Shown here: piece by piece, positions 23,652 through 36,700 of the stretch
Layout of the letters: each line of letters starts with the position of its first letter
Position numbering within the stretch: position 1 is the first letter of the stretch
Assembly: GCA_902806565.1 (NCBI GenBank)
Contig: CADCXA010000024.1
Location: 620,001 to 684,000, forward strand
Length of the DNA stretch: 64,000 bases
Reading direction: 5' to 3'
Source of the DNA: Hypoxylon rubiginosum
Taxonomy: Eukaryota; Ascomycota; Sordariomycetes; Xylariales; Hypoxylaceae
Translations under genes and position numbers: made by a program
The notes under the pieces: model-generated
What the model saw: the letters and a program-made list of their open reading frames with translations, nothing else
What the model was told of the DNA's origin: nothing
The model's database searches: none

Positions 23652-24048
23652 CTTGGGATGATGGAGAGCTCACGTGTGGCGGCACGTGTTCATCTCAAAC
23701 GTCGCTCTTGTCAAAACAGATCGTATGAATTTAGTGGGTAAGCTTATGCAATCCGAGTGACGTAGTTGGTTGTGATTTACATAAGCGGCAGCCGAAGATG
23801 CTATTTGTTTTTAGGTTTTGTTGTGAAAGATGAGGTTTGGTGGAGTTGAGATTTGATTGATGATGATAATATGTAAAGATTGGACAGCAGCAGCAGCAAC
23901 ACAAAAATCATCCACTCCATTATATAACCATATCAATTGAAGTTTCATATAAATGTATTATTACTTTATTAATTCTTCAATTGATTCAGTGTCCGTAATT
24001 TAGCATTATTTTTAATTATTGCTAGCATCAAGCTGGTTTATAGCTTAC
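23652..24048. other. Helicase promoter / DUF202 gene 3' region
   Basis: 397 bp. It contains CAGCAGCAGCAGCAA at about 23886-23900 and an A+T-rich half (23915-24030). No gene is visible. Confidence 0.5.
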
Positions 24049-24758
24049 TTAACTAGATCCGACTCCTGTAGGTTGGATAAATAGAACCACAAACAAGCTG
24101 ACGACTATAAGAGCACACGCGATCACCGAAACTATCACTATAGTTCCCCTCGAGGCTGGAAATTTCCCCTTGATCACCCACTGCTGGCCCTGGTGGTATC
24201 GCCGATACCCCAACAGCAGAATTATTATGGATATACCTAGAAATGTTGCACCGAGCGGCTTTCCTATATGTCGGATCGTTTGGAATTGGGCGTCGTCTAC
24301 CCCTATCGAAGTGTTGAGACGGAACAGCTGGGTGATAGCTATGCCGATGGATGCAAAGGAGAGCGACGTACGGAGCCAGGCGAGGAACGTCCGTTCTGGT
24401 TTCAACTTGTTAGCTAAGGTGCTGCAAGTAGAATAGGGGACTGGCAGTCGAACATACCCAAAGCCAAGTGGTCCCTAGCTACGCTTCCCTTGTTCTCCAG
24501 CTCTATCGACCATAAAGTGCCAAAGTAATACTTTAGCCAATGCTTCTCCTCTGCCGCATCGCCACTCGTGCCGTTCCCGTTACCGTTCGTCGCTGGGTGA
24601 TCAGCTTCTGGCTGCTGTTCCGCTGGCCTCCGATTCCTTGGATTGGGTGACATGCGGGTGCTCTGGTAGTTGGTTGGACTGTCGCGTGCCGTCACGATGC
24701 TGGTGGTTTCGTTGGGTCCACCATTTTCATCGCGCTCGGGCAAGCGCTGGAAGCTCAT
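24049..24758 (-). CDS. DUF202 membrane protein (two exons)
   Basis: Exons 24758-24458 and 24395-24049, joined over a 62 bp intron (GTATGT donor, CCAG acceptor), give 215 aa. The join restores LALERTFLAWLRTSL, the hallmark of the DUF202 family (YidH-like; also the membrane part of fungal VTC proteins). The first 70 residues are polar and probably disordered. Three membrane helices follow: around SFASIGIAITQLF, LGATFLGISIIILLLG and IVIVSVIACALIVVSLFVV. The RERT/ELENKGSVARDHLALER segment precedes helix 1, as in relatives. Small fungal DUF202 proteins are thought to sit in vacuolar or plasma membranes; the exact role here is unknown. Confidence 0.88.
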
Positions 24759-27700
24759 CCTCGGACTACGTCCCGACGTGTGAGAACCTATCGTGTCGGC
24801 GCGTTCTCTAGCGATCTAGTAGCGGACAAATGTCAAAGACTTCGTCAGATAAGGCCAAGAGTCAATTGGAAGGGGGGGAACGCAGAATTTGGTAGGGAAT
24901 GTGGATAGGCGATGGATAGGCTTTGCGGGGCCAATTGCCCTTTTGTCGCTCCGAATCTACGGACCGGAAACCAATTGCAAGGTGCAGACGAACCTCGAGT
25001 ATCTCGTTGAGCCTGTCCTGCGAAGACAGCCGCGAAAGCGAGTGGTCTGGAACCGGCGATGCTCCTCGCAGGTAGGCAGCAGAGGGTCCGACCGTCGGGG
25101 ACCCGGAGGCCATGACGGGATACAGAGACGCAGTGTCTCCTCTACCAGCAACCGATTGGACTATTCTATGCTTGGCCGTCTCGAAGAACAAGATTCAGTT
25201 CGATACCACACAAGCACAAAGGCTAATTGGCAGCACATGTTGATATTGCTAGCATACCGGTACCTAAGGTATCTAAGGTATGGTGGTGTTCTTGTTAGCT
25301 TAGATGATACCATAAATTAGTGCTATTAAGCTCTAGCTTTGCTGGACCTAGGTACGCTAAGCTGTAGCTATCCAGTCGGCTCATTCAAATTTGACGTTGC
25401 GGGAATGCCGCTACGTCACTAGCTCCCCCCGTTACTGGCTGCTGAAGTCCCCCGAACCTACGCCCATGTTCACCTCTAAACCCCACTAATTACTAGAACA
25501 GGTATCACGATAAACTTCTTTTTTAACGTCTCTACTATGGTAAGATTGAGCTCCGAACAAACCTGTCAAGAATCCTGTTTATAATACAACTAACGAAGTG
25601 AAACAATACGTGAGCTTTATTGCGCAAAGCGGCTAAACAGGTAACAGAAATAACTAACGGTGGCACTTATATGGTATCACTCCGTACTACCGGTACACAT
25701 GCAATCTATAGACTCGAGCTTTACGAACGATATATCTTAACCTCGCACGACAGGATTTCCACCTGATCTATAAATACAATGTTTGACATGTCCACTTCGA
25801 TGGGTGTTCACATTGTGTAGTTTGAATCTCATACTGACCTACCGTATACCCGAAGCATAGTCTGTGCTAACCTACCTGGGCGACAGTATCATCCTATATT
25901 AAGATGTCTTCTTAGTTCGCCTCGATGAGACGATATTCAAGGGATGTCTGAGTACCTCATGTTCATATTCGACTGCCGCCTTCACAACATCTTAGATTAT
26001 GGTGGCATCTTGATGCTACCTTCTTGATGGAAATATCAACACGACTCACTCTCTGAGCTGGATTTCACTCCCTTCTAGGTGCCTATAGTAAAGAAACAGT
26101 TCAAAGTCTACCTACCAAATCGTAGGATCCATGTAGAAAACGTTCACTTCGAATTTAAATAGCCTATTTATTGCTCTCATAATTCATGTGTGCCATTGTG
26201 AACAGTCTAACTATTAACTACTTGTTAAGAGGTCTCCATTCTGGTATCCTCCAAGGTGGACGATTTCTCACGACCTTAGTGTTACCTCGTTAGAATCAAC
26301 CGCCCTGAATGCTACCATACGCATACTAAGACCAGGGGGTCCAAGACCATACGGGGTGATGGCAGCCGTCTTGAGAAGAAATCTCAATATAGCACAACAC
26401 GAGAGTCTGGAGATGGTCGTACCTTAAAGTTAAAGCTTGGTTGGGGCTCGCCTCAATCTTTGGCTATGGTTGACCACTAGAAGCCTCGCAGTTGTCTCTA
26501 GAATTTCTGGAATGACGCAGTACAGCTTGGAACAACAGCGTGTGTGTTCCATGGGCAGGTCTGCGGTATGAGTGGCCTCGACTTCGGCCCAATACCTACA
26601 GCCTAGTCTAAGAGAGCTGTGATACGGGATTGAGAGCCTGAGCTGAAGTGAAACGCCTGGTGGTATCGTATGTTCTGGACGGGATATCGAGATCACCAAG
26701 TGTTTCTAAGGGACAGGCCAATGAAGTTGATATCTCTGTCCATTTCTCCTCTTCTATATATGACTCTCTTTTCGAGTGCAGTTGATCAATTGCTACTTGC
26801 CGTCCGATGTCTTCTCTTCTCCATAGTAACAGTTCATACTTGGGTGTGACTTATGCAGTAATCTGTTACTTTCTGTTGAAGTCTCAACAATCTTCCCCGT
26901 GCTGTATAGATGTGATATATTCCTCGTCTGTGATAGTGAGTAGAATGTCCTAGCAATTGGGAGAGAAGGGTAATCTTAGCTCTACGTATTCTAGACCATG
27001 ATATCTTCAGGAGTAAACCGGGTATAAGGCCATCCCGTAATTAGGCCAAGGTATGCGTTCCCCAACTCTCACGGGCTTTATTAGCACCGATAGGGCCTCG
27101 ATTTTCATCACCAGACAAGATTAGAGGAGAAGAAAGATGTCTAATATCGAATACCAACTTATTCTCCTTTAGAGACACTGATTCTATGAGTCTACGAGTT
27201 ACAAACCACTTCGAGCTGAAAGAGATTCCAGAAGTGATAGATCGCGCCTCAGCTAGTACACACGATGTCGCAGCCCCGATCCGGACGACAGACTATTGAC
27301 ATCACGAGGCGACACCCAGATCAAAAAAAGGACCCCTAAACGTCCGTCGGGGATGGGTCCGGCGGAGAGGGTGGGGAGGCGGGAAAGAATAGACGGCGCA
27401 TGTCTACCACCTTGTCTAAGACACGAACAAGTCTTTCCTCGTCCGCCGGCGCCTCCTCTCCCCTCCTCTAAAACTTAAGCTTGTTTTTTTGGGTGACCAT
27501 TTTCCGGGTGGAGGAGGACGAAAAGGGACCCCTCATAGCGCCGTAAAAATAGTCTAGATTTTTTTTTAGGGGCGACTGGCGTTTGTCTGAGACATCCTAT
27601 CCCACCCCTCGTATGCACGTTTCTCCCTCGCCGTCCCAAGCTCCCGGCGCACAATTTATCATCTATCGATAAACCTGTATGATTTTGTGCTTCCCATACC

Positions 27701-30700
27701 GAGACACGCAAGCCCAGGCGCTCGGCACATCGCGCGGACAATATTAGACTATCTACTATGGCAACCTGAGAGAAAGAGAGATGTGATACATAAAAGGTAC
27801 GTCGGACCAGCTACTACTAGCTCTGTCTCTACGCCGTGGTGTCACCTACCTCTACGCCTACTAACGCGCCCGCCACCGGCTTTAGCATCTATTCCTCTCT
27901 CTCGCGGACCCGGGCTTCGGATTCGGATTCGGACGTTTTCTCAAAGTTCGATTTGTCAGCTTCGTTCCTCGCGGGCGCGCATCTTGGGGGGGTTCCTTTC
28001 GGCTGACACGACCCGAGAGATCTTTCCCGCGCACACCTAGGTAAGGATGTAACAAAGATATCTGGCGATCATCCGCGCGTCTCGATCTACGCTAAGCTCT
28101 TAGTGTGTGCTTTTGCTAAAGGCGTTTTGAAGCCCGCGCCGGACCATCGCATCAAAGATGTTCTAGGAACGTTAATCTAGGCGTTGTATCATGTGGCAGC
28201 AGAGCATCCGATGTTGTAAGATACGCCTCTTACTAATCTACATATGATTTTTTTTAGTTTGTTTCTACTATAGTTTCTAGTTTTGTGCGGACCATGGCGT
28301 GGCGCCGCCTCGCTTGCCCTAATCCCCCCTGAGATGCCTGAACCCCCTTTCGTACCAAACTACGAGAAGATTGGGCCATGAGGAGGCTCTCTTGTAACAC
28401 ACCACCACCACCTCCAGCATCTATGTAAATAGAGTACGAAAGACCGTCGTCGCCGGAATTGGTAATTCTCTTTATATTGCATTACGTGATCACCTCAGGA
28501 TGATGCCGCTTAGAGGATAGCTCTGACGGGATGAGGGACAGGGACTGGTGTGAGGTGTGATATATCATTCTGCACATCATAAAGTAAGCTGACGAGGGAT
28601 CTAGCGTGCGTTTTTCTTTGTTAAAAATGGTATTTTGACTAGGCAACTACAACTCTAATGATGATCATAATGATGAACTGGCTGGGAGGTCAGACGAACG
28701 TCGATCTAAGAGAGAGAGAGCTGAAGGCATGCCCATGATCGCCCCGAGGAGACGATACCCCCTTGACAAGTCGGGTGCGGCACTTCCTACACCGCTTCGG
28801 CCCATGGGAAGGAAGGAAAAAAAGAGAAGGGATCCTCAGCGGAAAAGGATAATCGTGGGGAAGCGGGCAAAAGTGCCGAGCCGTCCCTCCATGTAGGACT
28901 TCGAGAAAGTAGCCGCCAAAGTGCGGCTATCTCAGATGTAGCGCGGGGGGATGGGGGCGGTTTTACAACGCAACTTGGCCTGCACTTGGGGAGATAGCCC
29001 GAGACTTTGTTGAGGTGAGGGTCGTACATAGTTGGACCTGAAGATCACTATTGAAGAAATGCATGTGGTTTGGTTCGTGAGGAGGAGCGCATGTAGGAAG
29101 CATGGCGTCAGCAAATCACTTGCTTGGAGTTTCACGGCATCGAGCCTAGCCCCACGAGAAGTCATGATCTGACTCTCGTAAGGTAGGACAAAGAGTAAGT
29201 ATCTTACGGTCTCATCGAGTAGATAGGATATGACGCCACGTTGTAGGTATATGCTGCGCGAGCAGTTCGTGAATGTTAGCTAGTATCATCATATCTCTGG
29301 AGTAGACCGGGCCCTGTCAGAAGCTTAACTAGTGGTGCTCTTACGCGTTCATGGCAGGCCGGTCTCAGACAGCAAATGAACCATGACGGCACTCGTGCTA
29401 ATGACGGCTATAACCGCGCTGAGGGCATGGGCGTATGCAAGGCTCTATCTCATACGACACTAGGTTCGGTGTTGATCCATCTAGCCCCAACGCCGACATG
29501 ACGGTGTTACTTTTGATGTCGTAGTATAGTAAATGACTACTGTCAGTGCGGCCGACGTGCTAGCCTTCATATCGTTGCACGTATAGCGGCCTACGGAGTA
29601 AGCAGCCTCGTAGTACACCACCCACTGTGGCGGTTTGGTGATTGGATTCCATACGATAGAGTTTTCAACATCGACGGCGCGGCTAGCCAGTAAGGAGAGG
29701 TGACACAGGATCCTACCCAGCCTACCCAAAGCTGATGCGAGCTTCTCCCAATAGAGCACCGGTTCTCAAGGTCGAGTGGATAGATGAATATATTGAGAGC
29801 CGCAGGAGTGAGCAGCTAGGCTGTTCGATGGCCAATGAGCGGTACAGGCAGCTGAAGATTTTCGGATGTCGGTATATCGAAAATAGAGTATAGGCATCCT
29901 AAGCTATATGCATACGATATGCAGATAATGCACTCCGTAACTCCATATAGACTGAGGATTCCGCGTTGGGGTCCAAATAAGGATTCATTCAGACGCATAT
30001 TGAATGGTCAGCAAGCGTACATAAATCGAAAATCCTTAGATGGTAGCTTATTGGCCTGCCGTGCCGCACGAGAGCACGACAAGTTCAGGTCGTTGGAGCA
30101 GCTCGCATGCAGATTCCAGATCGGATATCTACCGCAAAGCATTAACTGTTACATGACCCAGCATCTTGGGTAGCACCAAAATCCTGTAGTCCCAGCCGAG
30201 AAAGCGGCGTCGTCGGGCCACCGTTGCCTGTGCCATTTCGTGTACGACACAATCAGATGCAGTCGCAGGAAGAAGAGGGCGGGATGAGGGAAAAATTAGG
30301 CAGACAAGAATTCGTATTTGCCTCGAGCCAAGGCCGAGTCTGCTTACCCTGAAGACTGAAGGATCACAGGTGGTTTACCCTAATAGAATCATGGCGCCAA
30401 GTGACGACGGCCTTGATGAAAAAAAAACCTCGGGAAGATCCCGCGATCTCGTCATTTTCGTCAGCTAATGCTAACCCTAATTTGATGACGGCAAGGCCGC
30501 GCAGCCTTCGAACGAGAATGAGGGAGGTTTGCTTTGTATTGGTAGGGTTTGCTGCGCCCACCATGTTCATGCGAACCAGTTTCGACAACGGATGGCGACC
30601 TCGTTTATCCGAGCTTCTTGCAAACCCCACTCTCCTCCAGCGATGTACTGAATCACGCCCGCTGGATGGTGATCTTTCGAGGGATTTCGAAAAGCTACCA

Positions 30701-33700
30701 AGACTAGTTAGGTACCTACCTAGGAGGAACTAGTTGGCTTCTCAAGGGTGTCGAAGCCGTCGCCGTAGACTTGGTCGGAGATCCCGCCTCGGTAAGTTGA
30801 AGCGGGGAAAGACGAGGCAAAATCTAGTATCTCATGAAAGACCCGACTCCAAGGGCCTTATCTGCAGCATGCAAAGCGCTTGAGCTTGCTTGCTCATGGC
30901 AGGCACCGATAATGCAGCGGCAAGCAGCGGGCGGCGGTGGCGATAGGTTGTGCCACTGTGATTGCAGCAAGATGCGTTGAGGACTTCTGCAGCCTTGGTG
31001 GCCTCTCTTCCGAGACAACTTGGATACTGGGGAAGAGCGGGCGTTGTAGTGTAAGCTCCTACTCGAAAACAGCTATGTAACTCCATGTTCTGAGAAAAAA
31101 CTTCGTTTGCTACGACCTCGAGATCCTTCGGCGACTGAACTCGTCAACTTGCAGTGTTCACCGCATTATCTTCATGGTCAGTGCATGTAGTGTAACAAGT
31201 ATGACGGGAGCACGTCGCTTGGATCACACAAACTCGAGCAGGTATCCTATTACACGGGTAATTGACAGTATGGTATGACATGGTATGGCACCTGGGCAGC
31301 GCTGTGCTTTGGTTCTTATTCCCTAATTCTAGTGTCGTCATTGGTTCGGGCCGTAACACCTTGTCGAGATCAAATTAGGAAGGTCGCCTAGTATTTTGGC
31401 AATGCTGGGGACTCTCCAGAGAAGTCTTCGAGACGGAACAGTAGAGTTTCATCGTTTCTTAACACGGTCTGATATGGCAGGCATTATTGAACAGGCGTGG
31501 GAGTGGGAGAACACGTGGGGTGGAAACCAAGAAGTTGGTGATATTTGGAACCAGATTTGGAGTAGAGAAGGTAGTCTGAGGCATGAATGCTTCCTTTCGT
31601 ATCAGACCGTTGACTGGTCGACCCAATGATGCTATTCGTACGTATGTGATTCCTTTGGGGTAATATGCAGTCGCCTCTTCGCTTGACTGAGGGGTTGAGG
31701 GGCGAGAGAGGCGAAGAGAGGGTTTTGTTTACAAGCACTGTCTGAACGTTGATGGTACGATAGAATGAGGAGATCATGTATCAGAGGGGAGCAGTGACGA
31801 GTGATTTGAGAGAGCACCAAAACCATTTTGTTTCGTACCTGCATGGGCGAAGGTGGTGGCTGTTCACACCGTTGAGTGTGTAACCCGAGTTCGTCTTGGG
31901 AGGCTGGCGAACCCTTCATAGTACTGCCCGATAGTACTGCCTGATATTCACCTACCTAGTCACCGACCTGAAAATAGGTAAGGTCAAGAAGAATCTCACC
32001 GGTTCTCATTACATACCTAGGTAATAATTTATTATCGGAGGTCTCTCTCTTCGCGATGGACCCCACAAGATAGATCTTCGGACCAGCCGTCTGCCCGCCT
32101 GCCGGACGTACGGCTCCACGGAGATGTCAGAAGCTTAAACGTGTTACTTGTCCTGCCCGGTGCCGTTGTGTGGGAGATGATGATCTGCCAATTTCCCATG
32201 CTCTGAACCCTGGGCGGCACTTACCGGATCGCATAAGACTTGGGAAGAAATAGCGGTTGGGAAAACTTGGACCAAGATCGTCGCAGGAAAGATCGACATA
32301 TCCGCGAGATGGCGCGGGACAACGCGCGTTTCTCTGACGCCAAAACGAAACCCCAAGCGGTATGGTATATAAGGGTACCCAGGTAGACTTATCGTAACGA
32401 TAAGCAGCAGGAATACCTTGGGTATTCAGTCACGTAATGCGAACCCGGGGTTTGTAAATCCTTAGTGATTGGTAGCTTGCCTTCCTCCCCCAAGGATGTT
32501 CGATCTGATCATTAGATGGATGGAATTAGTACGAGTCTTAGGTAAAGAAATTACCATGTAATTGAGCGATGGTTCTCCGTTCAGCCGTTTTTCGGACCGT
32601 ATATTGGTTCTCGGTGAACTCATAGTTCATGCGCACGGGGAATGATATCTGATAGTCTCGTCTCGTCGGATATGAGGTTGGACGTGCCCCGGTAACCAGG
32701 TGAACAGACCAGGCCGTCCAGGGGTTTCGAAGGCGTGGTTAGGTGGCTAGGCCAGCCTTGGAATTAGAATGTTCTATCGTAGCTTTTTGGTATCCGTGCC
32801 TATGGCTCTGGGACGACGAGAAGGCGAAAAGAAGTGGAGGACCAAGGACCAGATAACGTGGTTAGGTAATTAAACATCGAACAGTGGAGCGAGTATACTA
32901 CGTAGCACAAGGGTAAAAAATGGGGTTGGAAAGGTCGAATTTCGAAGCGGGTTGAGGATTGAACGCTATGCAATAAAGACTGGGGCTTCCATAAAGTGCC
33001 CGTTATGCCTCACACTTTGGACCCCTTCACTTCCAGACGCATTAGACCTTGCCCTGCTGCTCGCCTCGCTTATGGATAAAGATAGGTACATTAGCTTGAA
33101 CTGATAGAGAGGGTGGGGGCTACGTACCTTGGGTACCTAGTACCTAGTAGTAGGCTGGTAGGTTAAACTCCAGTCGTAGATGGGGGAACGACTTTCTGAA
33201 ACGCAGAAGCCTTCGAGAAGAAAAAACAGCGGAACGTTGCCAATTGGACCGGGACCTGCATTAGCGGGACCAAGTATCGACGGGGAAGATAGGATAAAGG
33301 GCTAGGGACCCCCTTGAAGCGAGCTAAGAAAGACCGCCGTCTTTTTACATAGTACATATTTGACGCTATATACATACTAATATGCATACTAATATGCATA
33401 CCTAACCTGATGCAACTACGATACCTATCATTTTTTTTTATGGTGCTCACCTTAGATATGGTGATATGGTCGGGTACGTTAGATATGATTTCGTGGAACA
33501 GACCCGTAGTTCGCTCTCGTCCGCTAGTCTACCGTCTACACCACGGCGTCAGGACCAATGCGGAAGCTTTTTTCGTTAGCTGCTTGTGGAGTACATCGTG
33601 GTTAGCTCTACTATTAATGTCATGGAATCCTTCGGTAAGAACGTTAGGTACTACATTGTATGTACGGGCACGTTGCTCATACTAATAGTCCGGTGTTATT

Positions 33701-36700
33701 AAGTCTCTGTTGCGACAGGGTCGTCTTCAGATCTGTCTGGCGAAAGGCGAAGCCGTAGCGGCGCGGCACGCATTGGCGAACGGGTCTAGCTCTCTTATGA
33801 GAAGCCGTCTATTAACTTGGCAAATGCTACATGTTAGTTCGATTTGAGATTCGTTTTTGATGGGTAATGAACACGTTGATTTGCTGTATGGTAAGGTAAT
33901 GGAACGTGCAGCTTATGGACGGTACGGGATCATCGTAGATGTATCAGATCGTTTGATGTTTAGCATTTACGGCAACGGTTATTTCGAAACAGCATATCAG
34001 ACGCTTATCTTCGAGCCTCTCGGTTGGGTTTCTTGAAAACTGGAACTTGGCACTATTGAAAATACGATGATCGAATGTTTGGAGATTCACATTTCGCAAT
34101 GCTACCAACGCATTACCTATTGCCCTTCCCCTTGTAAGTGATGTGTCGAAGGCCCGAATGAGAAACAACTTCACCTAGGGTGGGCAGGGTCGCCAGCAAT
34201 AATGCTAGACAAAGACCTCCGGTACCCGGCTTCTTGCCACACGCGCATACAAGCTGGTATCAATGCTTATTGGCTAAAAATATGCCGGTGAAGAAGCCAA
34301 GAGGTTGAGAGAACCTGTCGAGATCTTCCAGAATCACACCTGCTACAGGATCCTGCAAGGCTCCTTGTTCAAGGCTAAACCGAAAGTGTTGCTCATTTCG
34401 AACCGGACTAGTACATGGTAAATGCGTGCGAGAACTTGGACGTTTCTCGGCGTTCGCATTGTGACATGGGGGTAGGCTTGGGGGCTTTTCGCCCTCAAGG
34501 GATTCCCCTAGTATAGTAATACTTATGCTCAAACCACTTCGCGAATCTGGGGGAGAACACTTTGAGGGAATGGCACTGTTCCTCTTTTGGTCCCTGCCGC
34601 CGACTTATCAATTCCGCCAACGGCTGCGGAAGGCGGCTCCTACTCCATGCGGCCCGTACACCGGTTAAGACCTTATGTCTGGACAGAGGGCCAAGAGTCA
34701 CGAAGATCGGTAACATCGTTGGAGATAGAGAGTTGGGAATATGAAGGTGTTAGCAGGTTAGTTGCTCGATAGTTAGTTGGGTACGATAGTCCGAATAGTC
34801 TAGGACACTCCGGCTCCCCGGATTTAGCAAAAAGAAACCAACTCTCTAGTAACGTAGGGGATGCTAAAGGAAAGTAAAATGGCTTCTCATCAGGTCTTCC
34901 AACCTCCCATAACACGACCTAAGAGCTCGAGACACTCGCATGATAGTCGATATTTTGGGCTCTTTGTTCTAGCATCGTATGTTCCAGAGCTTTGGGACCG
35001 GCAGCAGGAAAATGTTACGGTGGAGTTTCCGACTCAGAAGGATCAGCCCACGTTGGCGAGACGCATCACCCACGAAAAGCCTCTCGGACAAACATTTAGC
35101 GATGTGGTACTATGATAGTAAGTCGCGTTGACCTTACGGTGAAGGGACTTAACGTGCTGCTTCAGGCGGAAATACAGTACTCAAGCTTGCCACTTCCAAA
35201 TTCCCTCATCACGGTTTTCTTGCCTCGTTGAGATTTCTTGGGATAGCACGGGCCTTTACACTGTCACTTGTCAGGTACCACAAGTGAGCTCTAAGCTTTG
35301 AGCTCTTCGTGTATATATATGGGTACGTGTATACATGTACACGCAGTCTTATTGACTTCGTACTGCAGTTCTGGATCGTTGTGGATGCGTATAGGTAGAC
35401 CTACATAGTAGGTACCTAGTTAAACTCCACCGCCACCAACCGACTGATATTTGATAAGTGAGGGAGATTGTCTTTTTTCAGGGTCTTATTATTGATGCTG
35501 GCAGTTGGGAACACTAATACTATGTACTTGGGGGTTCGGTTCTCTACGTCGGCCAAGTACCTGGGTAAAGAAGAGGGAAAAACCCGCAGAAAAGGCTGTA
35601 AAATATGAGTATGAAGCGCGGCGGGTTGTAGTCCGGATATTGCAGTTTATCCTGCTTCTTTATCTGATTCAAAGTGTCACTTTGGGGTAAAAGTGTTTTT
35701 CTTCTTTTTTCCACTCCTGTCAGATATTTAAGCCCCGGATCATTGACCTGCCTGCATACCGAGTTACATACCATGCCTTACTATGTACAGTAATAATGTG
35801 CCGCTGCTGCATTGTTCCTGCAGGACGAATACTGCAGGCACAAAATTGGCATGCAAGGTACGGGTCGAAGAATAGGCCGAGAGGTGAAGGCGATTGGTGT
35901 GGAGAGTGCTAGATGTACTCCTAAACGGGCAGTACTTGATCTGTTTCTGGCTGCCTACCAGCAGACTAGCGGACTACCCTGACGTATCTCAGTTTCCAGC
36001 ACAGTGGGAGCCGGGTGTTGGCCGCATAATGGAAGGCAAATTAACTATGTGGCCTTCGCAAGCTCTCGCTAGGGGTTCGGGAGTGACCTATCGAGCCGGA
36101 AGCCTTCCACGGAACTGTTATGGATACCTTGCAGTCGGAAGTCCCATCAAATGGCCTAGCTGCCTAGGCACCAGGCACTTTAGCGGTGGAATGATCGTCT
36201 GGACTGGTGATAAGCTTCCTGATTTGGGGTTCTTGTCCGATAGAGGACCGCTCCACCGCTCATTAGTAGCATACGACAGTGCTATGCTTAGCACTGACGA
36301 TGGATCACAATAATGCATACACGTATGTATAATACAGGCTCGAGTGTGCAGAATGTAATGCAATGGCAATGCATTAGCAACGAACTAGTATGCACGGTAA
36401 AATAATGAAACAGACGATGGATGCACTGATGGTACTCCAAACCACCCTAGACGGATGATAGTATAGCATAGCAATGCAGACGGTGTGCCATAGCATAGCC
36501 CCATAGAATCCTCGATACCAATGGTGCAATACCTAAGGCGGGAGTATCGCCAACTGGCTGTAAAGCGTACGCCGCGTATTATCGCGTCCCAACTTGATAC
36601 CTAGGTAACTCGGCTAGAGTAAAGATTAGTCTACCTCGGATGGTGTTGGTAGACATGGACTCGTGGAAAAGAGCGCCCGATGCCGTCAGTATTGAACTAG

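Noticed and set aside
22906..23685. Arg-rich 259-codon minus-strand frame over the helicase N-terminus
   Set aside because: Shadow of the GC-rich first exon of hcs1 in another frame; no motifs.
25850..26760. Decayed coding sequence (short kinase-like fragments on the minus strand)
   Set aside because: Only isolated fragments such as EYEHEVLRHP; not enough to support a pseudogene.
35894..36313. 139-codon plus-strand frame
   Set aside because: No motif, opposed by another frame, no splice partners; looks random.
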